From assembly GCA_947044365.1 (NCBI GenBank), contig OX345640.1:1907001-1971000 (forward strand): DNA of 64,000 bases, given 5' to 3'. Positions 32,103 to 45,272 of this stretch are shown here, piece by piece. This DNA is from Petrosia ficiformis. Its lineage: Eukaryota; Porifera; Demospongiae; Haplosclerida; Petrosiidae. How positions within the stretch are numbered: the stretch's first letter is position 1; the number at the start of each line of letters is the position of its first letter. Under the pieces are notes generated by a model. The model was not told where the DNA came from and searched no databases. It saw nothing but the letters and a program-made list of their open reading frames with translations. Position numbers and translations under genes: made by a program.

Positions 32103-33922
32103 ATGGGTAATTGCTTTGGAACTTCTCCAGGAAATGAGCCGATATTCTTCCCAGGAGATGAGGATTTGCAACATGGTAAGAAGTATATCTAGTAGTCTCT
32201 CTGTCTGTCTTTTAGGAATTCTTTTCATCTATCCGTGTGTGTGTGTGTCTGTATATGTACATGTTGGCTCGTGTGTGTCTGTCTGTAAGTACAGTGTGTG
32301 CTACTGTAAGTACATTGTATATGTTGGCTCATGTGTGTGTTTGTCTATATGTACAGTGTACATGTTGATTCATACTTCGATTATACAAGTGTGTGTGTAT
32401 CAAAGCAGTGTGCTGAGTGCAATAACGAACAACTTGTAACTTTAATCATAACTAGTGTGTAACTGAATACCTGTGGTCCAGGCAACAAAGCATAATTATT
32501 TGCTAAAAGGGGTCCTACATTAACCTCCTGTGTTAGTACCATCTTAACCTTGTGTTGGACTTTTGGGTTTTGACATCCCTACACATTGTTCTTAGTCCTT
32601 TTGTTTTCACTTCCTCATGTCGTTGCCATGACGTAATAATAAATTAATTAATGTATATAACGAGTTACTATTTACATGTTATGTATTATATCTTAAGACT
32701 GTTTATGTGTTTGTTCTTTATGGATGTTTTATAATAATTATAATATAAGAGTACAGCCAACTATACTCTACCTGAATTGAGGTGAAGCCAGAGCCAGTTA
32801 GAGTACAGAGTTCACTGTACTCTAGACCATGTCCATTAATGATAATGTAAGTCACTTTCAATGATAATGAAAACTGGTAACCATGGTAACCATGGTAACC
32901 TACTCTATTATATAATATACAATTGTATATATTATTTTCATTTGGCAGTCACACTAGGTCAAGACCAACCATTAATACATGGACCAGTGATATGGGTGAG
33001 TGAGACCCCGTTAACTGAAGGACAGCTAAGAGGGAAGAGAGACACATTCTGGGAGACAGCACCTGCCTATGACGGACGTAAGGAGATTTGGGATGCTCTT
33101 AAGGTTGCAGCTGAGGCAGCAGAAGAGGAAGATTATGATTTAGCACAGGCAATATTAACAGGAGCTAATATATCCTTACCAACAGGTCAGTGATATTTAA
33201 ATTATAACCCCTTTTTATGTCTTTTAGTTAACTAAATGCAATGTAGAATCCAACCACCACTCTAAATATCCTGGGCAGAACACTGTATATACATGAAATG
33301 AATTCCAGGAATGTAATAAACAAGTAACATACTTCATTGTTGATGAGGCTATAGTTCATATATATATATAACTAATTTAATTACTAATTAGTACCAAATT
33401 CAAGTGAGTTAATATAGTAATCTACAAGTTTATTAATTGAAGTAAACTATATATAGCCAACTCACTGATCCACTTATAATTTACAAGTTTAAGGATTACA
33501 TGTATGGTTCACTAAACTTCATCTATTTGTGATTCGTTAGCTATCTATTTATCCTTCTTTTAGGTCGACTAACAGAGGTATATGATGAATTAGGAACTAG
33601 ATATGTTATACCCAACTATTGCTTGAACAGACCCACTAACATGCAAGATCAGGAAAATTTTAAAACAACTTCCCAGACCCAGAATATCACAGGAGAGCAA
33701 TTGACACTAAAAATCAGGCTATCCACTTTGGGTAAAGATGTGAAAATTACTGTAAATCCAAACGACACAGTATTACATGTGAAACACAAACTGCATGAAT
33801 TACACAATGTTGATGCAACAAAGATTAAAATGTTATTCTCTGGAACAGTATTAGCAGACTCTATCGTAGTTGGTCAACTTAAAATACCTAGAGGATTTGT
33901 AATTCAAGCTTTCGTAGGATGA
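32103..33922 (+). CDS. UBTD: Ubiquitin domain-containing protein (UBTD1/UBTD2-like)
   Basis: Exons 32103-32175, 32949-33185 and 33564-33922 give 222 residues, close to vertebrate UBTD1 (about 227). The protein starts MGNCFG, a good N-myristoylation site with an adjacent Cys, as in UBTD1. The DC-UbP/UBTD2 N-terminal domain follows: [56 protein letters not shown] and [20 protein letters not shown]. The C-terminal ubiquitin-like domain covers about 148-222 ([20 protein letters not shown], ending GFVIQAFVG). UBTD proteins bind E2 enzymes of the UBE2D group and modulate ubiquitin signalling, p53/MDM2 and YAP in vertebrates. Head to head with BRD8 and tail to tail with the PAAT-like gene. UBTD1 and UBTD2 cannot be told apart here. 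Confidence 0.92.
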
Positions 33923-34190
33923 CTCATTTAATGATTTGTATTTTATTCGTTATAATATTATACACACATAATTATAAATGTTCGTTCCGTTGTATTGTGT
34001 AAATACATACATACAGATATACACATGCACATTGTTACATATATACATGTGTGTTGATGTTGTAATGTGAGCATCTTTCTATTAAAATCATAATTATATA
34101 AATATAATTATAAATATAATTATTATATATACATGTGTATATATATTATATTACATATGTACTGTATATTTTAACAAATTATTTTCCTTA

Positions 34191-35538
34191 TTATTTTTTA
34201 ATATCAATAATTTCAGCCTTCAATTCTTGTTTCATGTCTTTTAGTTGATTATCAACATGGTCCTTCAGCTCAGCAAATTTCAAGTCTATATATTCCTTTA
34301 CCTTTCTCTCTAACTCGATCCAATCATTACTCTCACCTCCTTCTGAGTCCTCATAGCTCTTTTTAGTTTCTTTAATGCTTTTGTCTTCCTCCTTCATCAA
34401 TTCTTCCTTCTTTTCTTGCTCCATCTCTTTCTTGGATGTTGGAAGTGCTGGTCGCATATGACGAAACATGTCTGTCATGTGACTAATATCATCTGATGAA
34501 TGTGAAGATGACTGTATTGAAATGATTATATATTGTTGATGTAAATACATACATACATACATACATACATACATACATACATACATACATACATACATAC
34601 ATACATACATGCATGCATGCATGCATGCATACATACATACATACATTGTACATCACATGTACATGCTTACATATGTACATACATACATTGTACATTACAC
34701 GTACATGCTTACATATGTACATACATACATTTATACATACAAAGATGTGCACAATTAAATTATAATTAGCAGACTTACTTGAAGTGCAGATATTAAACTC
34801 GTTAGAAAAGGAGGTACATTTTGATGATGTTGCAACATCGAGAAAATATCTTGCATATCAACAATGGAAGTCCCATTTGTGTCAGAGATTGTGTCATTCA
34901 TGGTACTCTTCCCACCTATGTCTTCCATGACAACCAAACATACCTGATTGACTATAACCTCATCCTTTCCTTTCAGTGATAGTAACTGTAAGAAATAATA
35001 AAGAGAATTATGTAATGGAAGAGATCTGATAGTATTAACCTTTAGAATCAGTTCTGTTTGAAGATCTTCAGATGGTAATTCAATATTACACACATACAGT
35101 CGATCATTACTATGGAATATAATATAACTATACATTATAACATGCCTACGAGTGTTATAATTAATATATTTCCCGGAAGACAAAACTTTCGTTGATGTCT
35201 GTTGCTTTTGCTACCTTTCTGTCTTCACTTTGGAGAAGGTAAGCATTGTTTTGTAGTCTTGTGTCGACGGCAGGTTTTATATCTGACCACAGGGTGCTAT
35301 ATCTGATTTATAAACCCGTGGTTTACTTTGATGTTTTGCCGTATCGGGATATTAATTATAAAGGGACTAATACAGTGGAGGGGTCTAGGGTGGTGGTGCC
35401 CTGATCCATCCAGAATCTGGTTGAGCACAATCAATGTCTGGCCTATAGTTACTACTGCATAATGTGCTACCATTGCCCACTAAACTCTATTTTTGCTAAC
35501 ATAAAACCTTGGCGTAAGAAACCATATATATATATACC

Positions 35539-35588
<50 letters not shown>

Positions 35589-37574
35589 GGCATCCCTATG
35601 ATTGCTTTCCACAGGGAATATTATACACCATGGAATAAATTATATGTTCTGTGCATACACAAAACGTATTCCATGATGTGAGATGATGACAGTATAATGA
35701 TATAATCATGTAACTTAAATACCATTCCTCAAAATATAACACAATCATACCATTCTACCTTTTGCCTTCTAGATCAACCAATGTTCCTCTTACTGTACCA
35801 ATGTACTCTTGATTTTGTCCATTGTAATATTCCACAGTTCTAGCACCACTGGTCAGTTGTAATCCAGTGTTGTAGTAACCCATTAATTGTGTAGTATTGA
35901 TGTGAATATAACAACATGTTTGTTCATCGGAGTGTGATGGATGCTTCAAAGTAAGTGGAGTTTCATCTTCCTGCTTGAATGGTTCCTCAAGGATAATACC
36001 AGATCTGATAATGTAAGTACACATATCAGGCTTGTAAGCCAGCCACTACCCTTTTTTTAACATAAGACGACCAGGTAAGAAATAACAGTCCAACTGTCCA
36101 TGGTCCAATGTATAAAGGGGTGGAGTCTGGCTATAAAGTACATAAGCATTCATTATAATATTAAAGTGGCTATAGGTCCATCAGGTAGTGTATTCATTAT
36201 GATCAGTATAGCTGTTAGGGCTTGTATTTATCACACACAACCAGTGCTTGTAACATTACAGTATTATATATTAGTGGCAATAGGTCCATCAAGTAGTGTA
36301 TTCATTATGATCAGTATAGCTGTTAGGGCTTGTATTTATTACACACAACCAGTGCTTGTAACATTACAGTATTATATATTAAAGTGGCAATAGGTCCATC
36401 AAGTAGTGTATTCATTATGATCAGTATAGCTGTTAGTAGATGGGATTTGTATTTATTACACACAACCAGTGCTTGTAACATTACAGTATTATATATTAAA
36501 GTGGCTATAGGTCCATCAGGTAGTGTATTCATTATGATCAGTATAGCTGTTAGGGCTTGTATTTATTACACACAACCAGTGCTTGTAACATTACAGTATT
36601 ATATATTAAAGTGGCAATAGGTCCATCAAGTAGTGTATTCATTATGATCAGTATAGCTGTTAGTAGATGGGATTTGTATTTATTACACACAACCAGTGCT
36701 TGTAACATTACAGTATTATATATTAAAGTGGCTATAGGTCCATCAAGTAGTGTATTCATTATGATCAGTATAGCTGTTAGTAGATGGGATTTGTATTTAT
36801 TACACACAACCAGTGCTTGTAACATTACAGTATTATATATTAAAGTGGCTATAGGTCCATCAGGTAGTGTATTCATTATGATCAGTATAGCTGTTAGTAG
36901 ATGGGATTTGTATTTATTACACACAACCAGTGCTTGTAACATTACAGTATTATATATTAAAGTGGCTATAGGTCCATCAGGTAGTGTATTCATTATGATC
37001 AGTATAGCTGTTAGTAGATGGGATTTGTATTTATTACACACAACCAGTGCTTGTAACATTACAGTATTATATATTAAAGTGGCTATAGGTCCATCAGGTA
37101 GTGTATTCATTATGATCAGTATAGCTGTTAGTAGATGGGATTTGTATTTATTACACACAACCAGTGCTTGTAACATTACAGTATTATATATTAAAGTGGC
37201 TATAGGTCCATCAGGTAGTGTATTCATTATGATCAGTATAGCTGTTAGGGCTTGTATTTATTACACACAACCAGTGCTTGTAACATTACAGTATTATATA
37301 TTAAAGTGGCTATAGGTCCATCAGGTAGTGTATTCATTATGATCAGTATAGCTGTTAGTAGATGGGATTTGTATTTATTACACACAACCAAGTATGTACA
37401 TTTTGCCAGACCTACAACTACTCCCATTATTATAAATAACTATTTATCATAATATTTATAATATAATTATATATATGAAATAATGCAGTACCTTTTTCTG
37501 ATATAGATAATATCCTGAAGAGGCCTAGATTCTTCCCAAGTGGAACTTATCTTAATTTTAGAGATCAGCTCCAT
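34191..37574 (-). CDS. ATPase PAAT-like protein (C10orf88 homologue)
   Basis: Exons 37492-37574, 35759-36004, 35040-35109, 34779-34985 and 34191-34511 join in phase to give 308 residues. Similarity to vertebrate C10orf88/PAAT is judged from memory: an N-terminal domain with LTSGARTVEYYNGQNQEYIG and GTVRG; LQTELILK, then LLSLKGKDEVIVNQVCLVVM; a short helix MQDIFSMLQHHQNVPPFL; and a C-terminal charged coiled coil (VKEYIDLKFAELKDHVDNQL). PAAT was described as a protein associated with ATP-binding-cassette transporters. The first intron holds an 11-copy 120-bp array. The gene is head to head with the phosphoglycerate mutase gene. The exon structure is solid; the family name is less certain. Confidence 0.65.
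34546..34740. repeat. (CATA)n/(CATG)n microsatellite in PAAT-like intron
   Basis: CATA repeats with a GCATGCATGC core, then two copies of a TTACATATGTACATACATAC-type block of about 50 bp. Frames through it are artefacts. Confidence 0.85.
35140..35355 (+). mobile_element. MITE family B, copy 2
   Basis: Shares ATGCCTACGAGTGTTATAAT, AAGACAAAACTTTCGTTGAT and GCAGGTTTTATATCTGACCA with the copy at 22555. It lacks the left part. It is in the PAAT-like intron 2. Confidence 0.65.
35520..35584. repeat. (TA)n run
   Basis: About 60 bp of alternating TA with a central CCGG, in the PAAT-like intron 2. Confidence 0.85.
36160..37395. repeat. Eleven-copy tandem array, 113/120-bp units, in PAAT-like intron 1
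   Basis: Units start AAGTGGCTATAGGTCCATCA and end TTACAGTATTATATATT. Two length types alternate: one with TTAGTAGATGGGATTTG (120 bp) and one with TTAGGGCTTG (about 113 bp). Because 120 is a multiple of three, both strands stay open for over 220 codons, but no codon constraint or start context supports a protein. Confidence 0.9.
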
Positions 37575-37632
37575 ATGCACACATGCATCCAGCCACACCC
37601 ACAAAATTTTTTATAGGGTGTGGTGTAAAAAT
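37575..37632. promoter_or_regulatory. 58-bp bidirectional promoter between PAAT-like gene and iPGM
   Basis: Start codons at 37574 (minus) and 37633 (plus). Contains CCACACCC near 37594 and the same box in reverse (GGGTGTGG) near 37617, around an AAAATTTTTTATA core. Confidence 0.55.
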
Positions 37633-40600
37633 ATGACTGAAAACAGGGCCAAGGTTTGCTTGATTGTGATTGATGGCTGGGGAATATCAGATGCTAGTCA
37701 TGGTTAGTTGAAAAGAAAATGTAGATATTAAGAAATGTCATATTTCATATCAAAATTAATTCTTGTCTAGGTAATGCCATCAAGAATGCAGAGACACCAA
37801 TCATGGATGCTCTTTCTAAAACAGAGAAGGAGTACCTCACTTTAGACGCATCTGGTAAATATCCTCAATTTTGCTATTGATTTTGAAATTATTTTTCTTT
37901 TGTTTAATTAGGATTAGCAGTTGGTTTGCCGGAAGGATTAATGGGAAATAGTGAAGTTGGTCACTTCACTATTGGAACTGGTCGTGTCACATATCAGGTT
38001 TGTTGTGCTTGTACTCTATACTGCATGAAAATATGGTCTGAATGACAGAAAAGAATAGCTCAGCTTTTTAAAAAAATGTATGTCATACATGTACATACGT
38101 GTACATGTATGCATACAAGTTACATATAAAATTATAGTCTCTGACTCTCATATGTCACAAGCCACACCCACTTAAAGCAGGGAGTTTCTGAATGGACACA
38201 GCCTTAACATCATAATATTATTCTACACATACATTGTGTTCCAATGAGATTACATAACTTCAAAGGATCATTTTCAGAACCACATCCTTAAGTTAATGAA
38301 ATCAACATGGAGGGAAGGGAGCTATTGTTGTTATTTCATATAATATAACATTAGGATATTGTTGGTATCATAAAATATCATCTAATGTACGCATACATGT
38401 GTATATTACATGTATACAAACAGACCATAAATACATGTTGCTATTATCACAATCATCTAATGTATGCATACATGTGTATATTACATGTATACAAACAGAT
38501 CATAAATACATGTTGTTATTATCACAATAGGATATTGTTAGTATCATTAAATATCATCTAATGTATGCATACATGTGTATACTGTGAAACCTCTCTATTC
38601 CGGACACCCTTGGGACAAATAAAAGTGTCCTGATTACAGGGGTGTCCTCATTTCAGGGGTGAATTTATATTATAAACCATAGTTTGGGACAGTTTTAACT
38701 GTCCTTAAACAGAGGTGTCCTCATTTCAGGGTGTCCTGAGTAGAGGGGTTTCACTGTATTACATGTATACAAACAGATGTTAATTATATATATCACATTA
38801 GGATATTGTTGGTATTAATCTGGCTATTAAAGACAGAACATTTCACACTAAACCTATTTTAATGGAAGCTTTCTCTGAAGCAAAATCAAAAAATGGCAGA
38901 CTACATCTGTTAGGCTTGGTAAGACGCTACCTTCATCAATTCATATACTATCTTACTTTGTGGTAGATTCATCCTCTCTTCCATTCATCATTATACTTTC
39001 ACTGATTCCTCCATTTTTTCAATTCATTCATCCAGTGGTCCATTTGTCCATTGGTTTACTGGTTTCATTTGTTTCTTATATTATACGTATATGGTTATAT
39101 ATTACGTTCATACGTATTAGTTATTAGCTGGAGAGTTTAGTACTGATGTAACATTTGAAGTGTTTATTATAATTATTATATATATATATATATATATTAT
39201 ATTATGTATATTATATATATATAGGTGAGTGATGGTGGTGTACACAGCCATATTACACATTTAGAAGCACTACTGGAAGCTGCTAAAGAGGCTGAAGTAC
39301 CAAATACTTATGTACACTTCTTCTCGGATGGTAGAGACACCGCTCCTACAAGTGCAGGTATAAAAAGATATAAGGGAAAATACCTCTTCATTTAGTTATG
39401 AAAATTATATTTGCTTCTTTTATTTGCTGGTAGAGTACTAGAGTGTTACCTTACTCTTTCTACAGGCTTTAGCTGTACTAGTACTATACTACACATGTGG
39501 TGGGCGTGGCCATGTAGAGCATCTGTAACACCATAGATTGTATAGACTATGTATAAGGGATTGGAAACGCCCACGCATTTCCATACACTCCGTTACCCCA
39601 CCGTATTACCCTATTAGCCCCTCCCCTCTAAATACAATGCGCTATGCATGCAAGACTGGTAAAGAACTTGTTTTAAAAATCGTGTATCATTAAAGAAAAC
39701 TTTTGTTAAACTAATTGATAATATCACCAACCAACATAGGAGTGCTATACCTTCAGCTAGAAAATTGCAGTGTTGAACTATATGACCTACCACACTGCTT
39801 AGAGTCCCCAAAGTGTAAGTACCTCGTAACCGTTTCAACTGGATTTTCTACATCTAAACGGTAACTTTTTTCTCTATATTTGTTTTAAACCCATGTATTT
39901 TTATTGAGTAACAAAACTTAAGTGGGAATATTGCAATAGAACTGTTATTGTAACCGTTTTCGATATGATATGTACTAAAAAACAATAGTTTTTAACATTG
40001 TACATGATTTGTTGCTAATGTTTTAGCAATTGAGATGTTAAAATGATACAATACCAACATGTGTATCAATAAAAAACGCCTGAATTGTCCAGTTTCAGCA
40101 AGGAATAGTGTTTTTTCAGTGATCAGTCCTCTCCACCAAGCAATAAAATTTAATTGATTTCTGGGGACACGGAGTGCATCACAGACTTATACATTGATAC
40201 TATGGGATCACGTGCGCCGTTTCCAATCCCTTATACGTAGTCTATATAATCTATGATAACACCAACTAGCTATTTTAATTGTGTGGGAGTTGCACATGGG
40301 CTCCTGATTGCAGTAATAGTATTATATACAATATCAGGATACTATTGTAGTATGGTTAGGCAATAATTTAATATATCGCATACATAGCAATATTATTCCA
40401 TTGCAATAATCATATCACATGATTTTGGTCTGTCAATATTATCACAATGGCCAAATATTGTCTTACTGTAATTAAATAATATTTATAATATATCCAGTTG
40501 AAAAATACTATAACCTTAGTCTTGGGCCGTATACTCTCAAAACAAGGATCAGAAGTGTCATCTTTTAATAAATCACCTATCGTAGGCAGTATCAATGAGT

Positions 40601-41652
40601 AGTTGCAATATTTCAATAATCGCAAGTTACCTTTAGGCAATATTCGCAAAACTTAATTTTCAATCTCACCCAATCCCATACTGTAATCATGCTTTCTACT
40701 TAGACTCTGAGACTTTGACACACTGACTGACCCACCCCTCCCTCCCTCCCTCCCTCCCTCCCTCCCTTCCTTCCTCCTAGATGACATAACCTCTTTAACT
40801 ATATATACAACCCAATGTAACACTTTTAAAATAATATATAATTATTTTTATTTTAATCCCATGAAAAGCTTCATAAACTTGTGTGGATCATAAAGTTTTG
40901 TCTATCTTCTTTTGGTATTTACATTAATCTGTTTTTGTTCTAGTTACCTATGTTGAGAGCCTGACGAGTCACATTTCCAAACTGGGGTATGGGTCTCTGG
41001 CAACACTCATGGGACGGTATTATGCAATGGATAGAGATAAACGATATGAGAGGACAAAGATTGCTTTTGAAGGACTGGTAAAAGGGGTGGGGCAAAACGT
41101 GGAACTTGGGAATCTTGTGAATGTAAGAATATAATTTTTTTTTTTATATAAATTTTTTGTATTCTTTATTCCCTTTGCCCTTTGTCTCTTAGTCTGTCTG
41201 CCTGTGTCTGTCTGTCTGCCTGTCTGTCTGTTTGTCTCTGTCTCTCTGTCATTTTCTTTCTTAATATACTTGTTAATTATTCTTGTATAGGTAATGAATG
41301 AGCGTTATAATGGTATTGGAAGTGATAAACAAACAGATGAATTCTTGAAACCAATAATATTAAACACTGATGGTGTAATTAAAGGTTAATACAAATGTAT
41401 GTATGTATGTATGTATGCAATCTAATTATGCATGTATATATATGTACATATGTATGTTTGTATTTACGTGTAATTATATGTATGTATGCATGTACATGTA
41501 TGTATGTGCATATGTATGTATGTATTTATGTATGTATTTATGTGTGTATGTATGTACGTATGTATGTATGTATGTATGTATGTATGTGCATATGTATGTA
41601 TGTATTTATGTATGTATTTATGTGTGTATGTATGTATGTATGTATGTATGTA

Positions 41653-41705
<53 letters not shown>

Positions 41706-44700
41706 ATGTATGTATGTATGTATGTATGTATGTATGTATGTATGTATGTATGTATGTATGTATGTATGTATGTATGTATGTATGTATGTATGTATGTATG
41801 TATGTATGTATGTATGTATGTATGTATGTATGTTTGTATGTATGTATGTATGTATGTATGTATGTATGTATGTATGTATGTATGTATGTATGTATGTATG
41901 TTTGTATTTATGTGTAATTATATGTATGTATGCATGTACATGTATGTATGTGCATATGTATGTATGTATGTATGTTTGTATTTATGTGTAATTATATGTA
42001 TGTGTGTATGTACATGTATGTATGTGCATATGTATGTATGTATGTATGTTTGTATTTATGTGTAATTATATGTATGTGTGTATGTACATGTATGTATGTG
42101 CATATGTATGTATGTATTTATGTATGTATTTATGTGTGTATGTATGTACGTATGTATGCACATATATATGTATCTGTGTATACGTTTTTTTACAGATAAT
42201 GACACTCTTATATTTATTGATTTTCGTGCTGATAGAATGAGACAGATAGTAGAAGCAATTGGAATCAAACCACAATTTGACACAGATGTTATACCAAAAG
42301 ATTTGGTAAGTTAACTTGCGATGTACGAGTCTTATAACAACACTGAATGAAGTGTTGTTATTTAAATTTAGTATGCTTTTTAGACTAAAACTAGACCTAT
42401 CTTAAATAAATTCATTGAGTACTGAGGGGCTTAATATAAATAATAACAAGCTTCTTGTGAATATGCTTAATGCAGTTACTCAAGTTAAACTCAAGCTATA
42501 TACATATATACCGTGTGATTACCATAGTGATTGAGCATATAGTAACCACTTATACATACTATTAAAATTATGAATTTATAATAAGCTTATCAATGTAATT
42601 TAAAGCTTACACACTATAGTGACATCATAATGAATGCTATACACAGTCTATATAGGTTAGATAAGTGATACTATTAAACTACTTATTTTCTATGAATGAC
42701 TGAGGCTCAGACTCAATAGAGACAGTCGACGCCCCACTTTCAGAAAGTTAGCACTTATACTGACTTACCTGCTTGGAATAACTGGCTTTCATTTACAGTT
42801 TTACACTGTAGCTGGAGGTGTCTTCTAGCTCCTGTAAAATCACTTCACGTAGGGCATACATATGAGTGTGAAGAATCAAAAGTTAATTCTTGAGAAACTG
42901 GCAATTCCACGAAGGAATTTAATGAGGCCAGCTAATGGGAATTGTTTATTATAAAACTTCCTGTTATCTTTATTTAACTTTTCATTGATTTCATACCTAC
43001 TGATGCATGCACACAATGATACCAATAGCAACAGCCAATCACCAAATGATTAGACGTTATTCATTATTTGCAGTGAAAGAATGTGCGATTACAGTGATAT
43101 TAGGAATTAATAGCATAGTTATCTACACATATTATATATATAGTATGATGGAGACATCATCCCTTTGATGTGGTAAATTCTGTATATTGTATATAGACCT
43201 TCCATGTGCACACTATGCAGGAGATGTCACTATCATACAATATATTGTATATAGTATGCTAATAGGTCCTATATACTGCATATAGGACCCTCGTTTTGTG
43301 TCCTCGGATGTGATATAGCCCGAGCCTATTTGTCAGGAATATATGAGCCCCACTGCAATACTATAGTATTGTCTGCAATTACTTTCTGCTAGTAATAATT
43401 CCTGTTTTCCATCACACTTGTAGCGAGGGTACTGTATCACAAGTGAATTCATTTTATTATTACAATAACTAGATATAACCTTTGTATGATTTGACAGACT
43501 CGGTCACTCTTCTCTACTATCATAGTTTCATTCAGTGAGGGGGGGGGGGGGGGGGGGGGGGCATTCTCCACTCCTTATTAGTGTCTTGCCACCATTGAAA
43601 GTCTTTCTAATTCAACTTTTGCCCCCCCTTGACAAAATGAAGGCCTCACTATAGTTAATTATATTTTCCTTGTCATTACTTATAGTTGTATTCTAGTTCC
43701 TCTAATATCCTCAGCGTGTATACACTATGACTGAATATAAGAAAGAGTTTCCATTCAAGATTCTTTTCCCTCCTGAAATGCCTAAAAATACAATAGCCGA
43801 GTGGTTGTCTTCAAAGTCTGTTCCTCAGTTTCATTGTGCTGAAACAGAGAAGTATGCTCATGTCACATTCTTCTTTAATGGAGGGAGAGAGGAACCATTT
43901 GAAGGAGAGGATCGTTGTATGGTACCCTCACCAAAGGTACCAACTTATGATCTACAACCAGAGATGAGTGCAGCTGGTGTTGGGGAAGCAGTGAGTTCAT
44001 TCATCATCCATACTCAGTTATATTTGTGCATTTCCTTCTTTCCTGAGCCTCTCTCTCTCTCTTTTGTCTGATTATATCAATTATTCTATGTATCTATCTA
44101 CCTATCTATCTGTCTATGTATCTACCTCTGTATCTGTAATTCTGTATCTATCTATGTATCTATCTGTGTACCTATTTATGTATCTATATATGTATATATA
44201 TATATATATATATGTATGTATATATAATTATATATATATATATATATATATTTATCTATGTACTTATCTGTGTATCTATGTATCTGTGTATGTATCTAAT
44301 TTTATCTATCTATGTATCTATCTATGTATCTATCTATGTATCTATGTATCTATATATCTCTATATCTATCTCTCATGTCTCATACAGATGATTGAAGCAA
44401 TAAAGAGTAATAAATATCCCTTTGTCATGTGCAACTTTGCACCTCCAGATATGGTGGGCCACACAGGGCAATATGAACCAGCTGTCAAAGCATGTACAGC
44501 AACTGACATAGCAATTGGAGCTATCCAGAAGGCATGCGAAGAGAGTGGATACGTAATGCTTGTGACAGCAGATCACGGGAATGCAGAGAGGATGATAGAT
44601 GAGAATGGAAAACCAGTTACTAAACATACTACATTTAGAGGTAAATGTCAGTGGAATGGAAATTTGGCTATGTAGATTGGGCCTGGGAATGTGGCTATGT

Positions 44701-45229
44701 AGATTGGGTGTGTGGTTTAAGGTAATTTGGATTGGGTATGGCTAAGACATTTTAATGTTATTGTTTACTAGCTTTTTATACTTTATGTATACGATGTATT
44801 ATTAGGTGTAGTCAAAGGCATTTAATGAGTTGTATTTAAATGGTATAAATGTATACGATCTATTTACATGTACATATATGTACATCATCCTACACATTTA
44901 TGTAACTATGTACCAATACTCTTAATTAATTGCTGTGTAACAATGAGTGCACAAAGAACATGATCAGATGACTGGTTCCTAATAAGGTGTACTACTTGAA
45001 ATAGTAGATTGTAAACAACATAATTTAATTTTATGTGTGTATATAGGTATGTATGTACATGTATTCATGTTCTTAATTGGTTACTATGACTACTATATGA
45101 CACCGAAAGGAATTGCGTGTGTTGATATCCAATATCGCAAAATAATATTCATAGTTTTAACTTCACGCATGACGAACAATATTCATGAAATGAGCTCAAC
45201 TACACACCACGTATGTATGTACGTATGTA

Positions 45230-45272
<43 letters not shown>

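Noticed and set aside
36550..37315. Protein genes on both strands over 220-252 codons
   Set aside because: Frames are kept open by a 120-bp repeat unit; they overlap on both strands and lie in a PAAT-like intron with no start context.
41395..42314. Several long frames rich in Met-Tyr-Val-Cys
   Set aside because: Artefact of the (TGTA)n microsatellite in iPGM intron 7; the same occurs at 2169-2583, 34489-34752, 45183-45430 and 63224-63667.
43538..43561. Poly-G run as a regulatory quadruplex
   Set aside because: A plain homopolymer that is also a common assembly artefact; no further evidence for a function.
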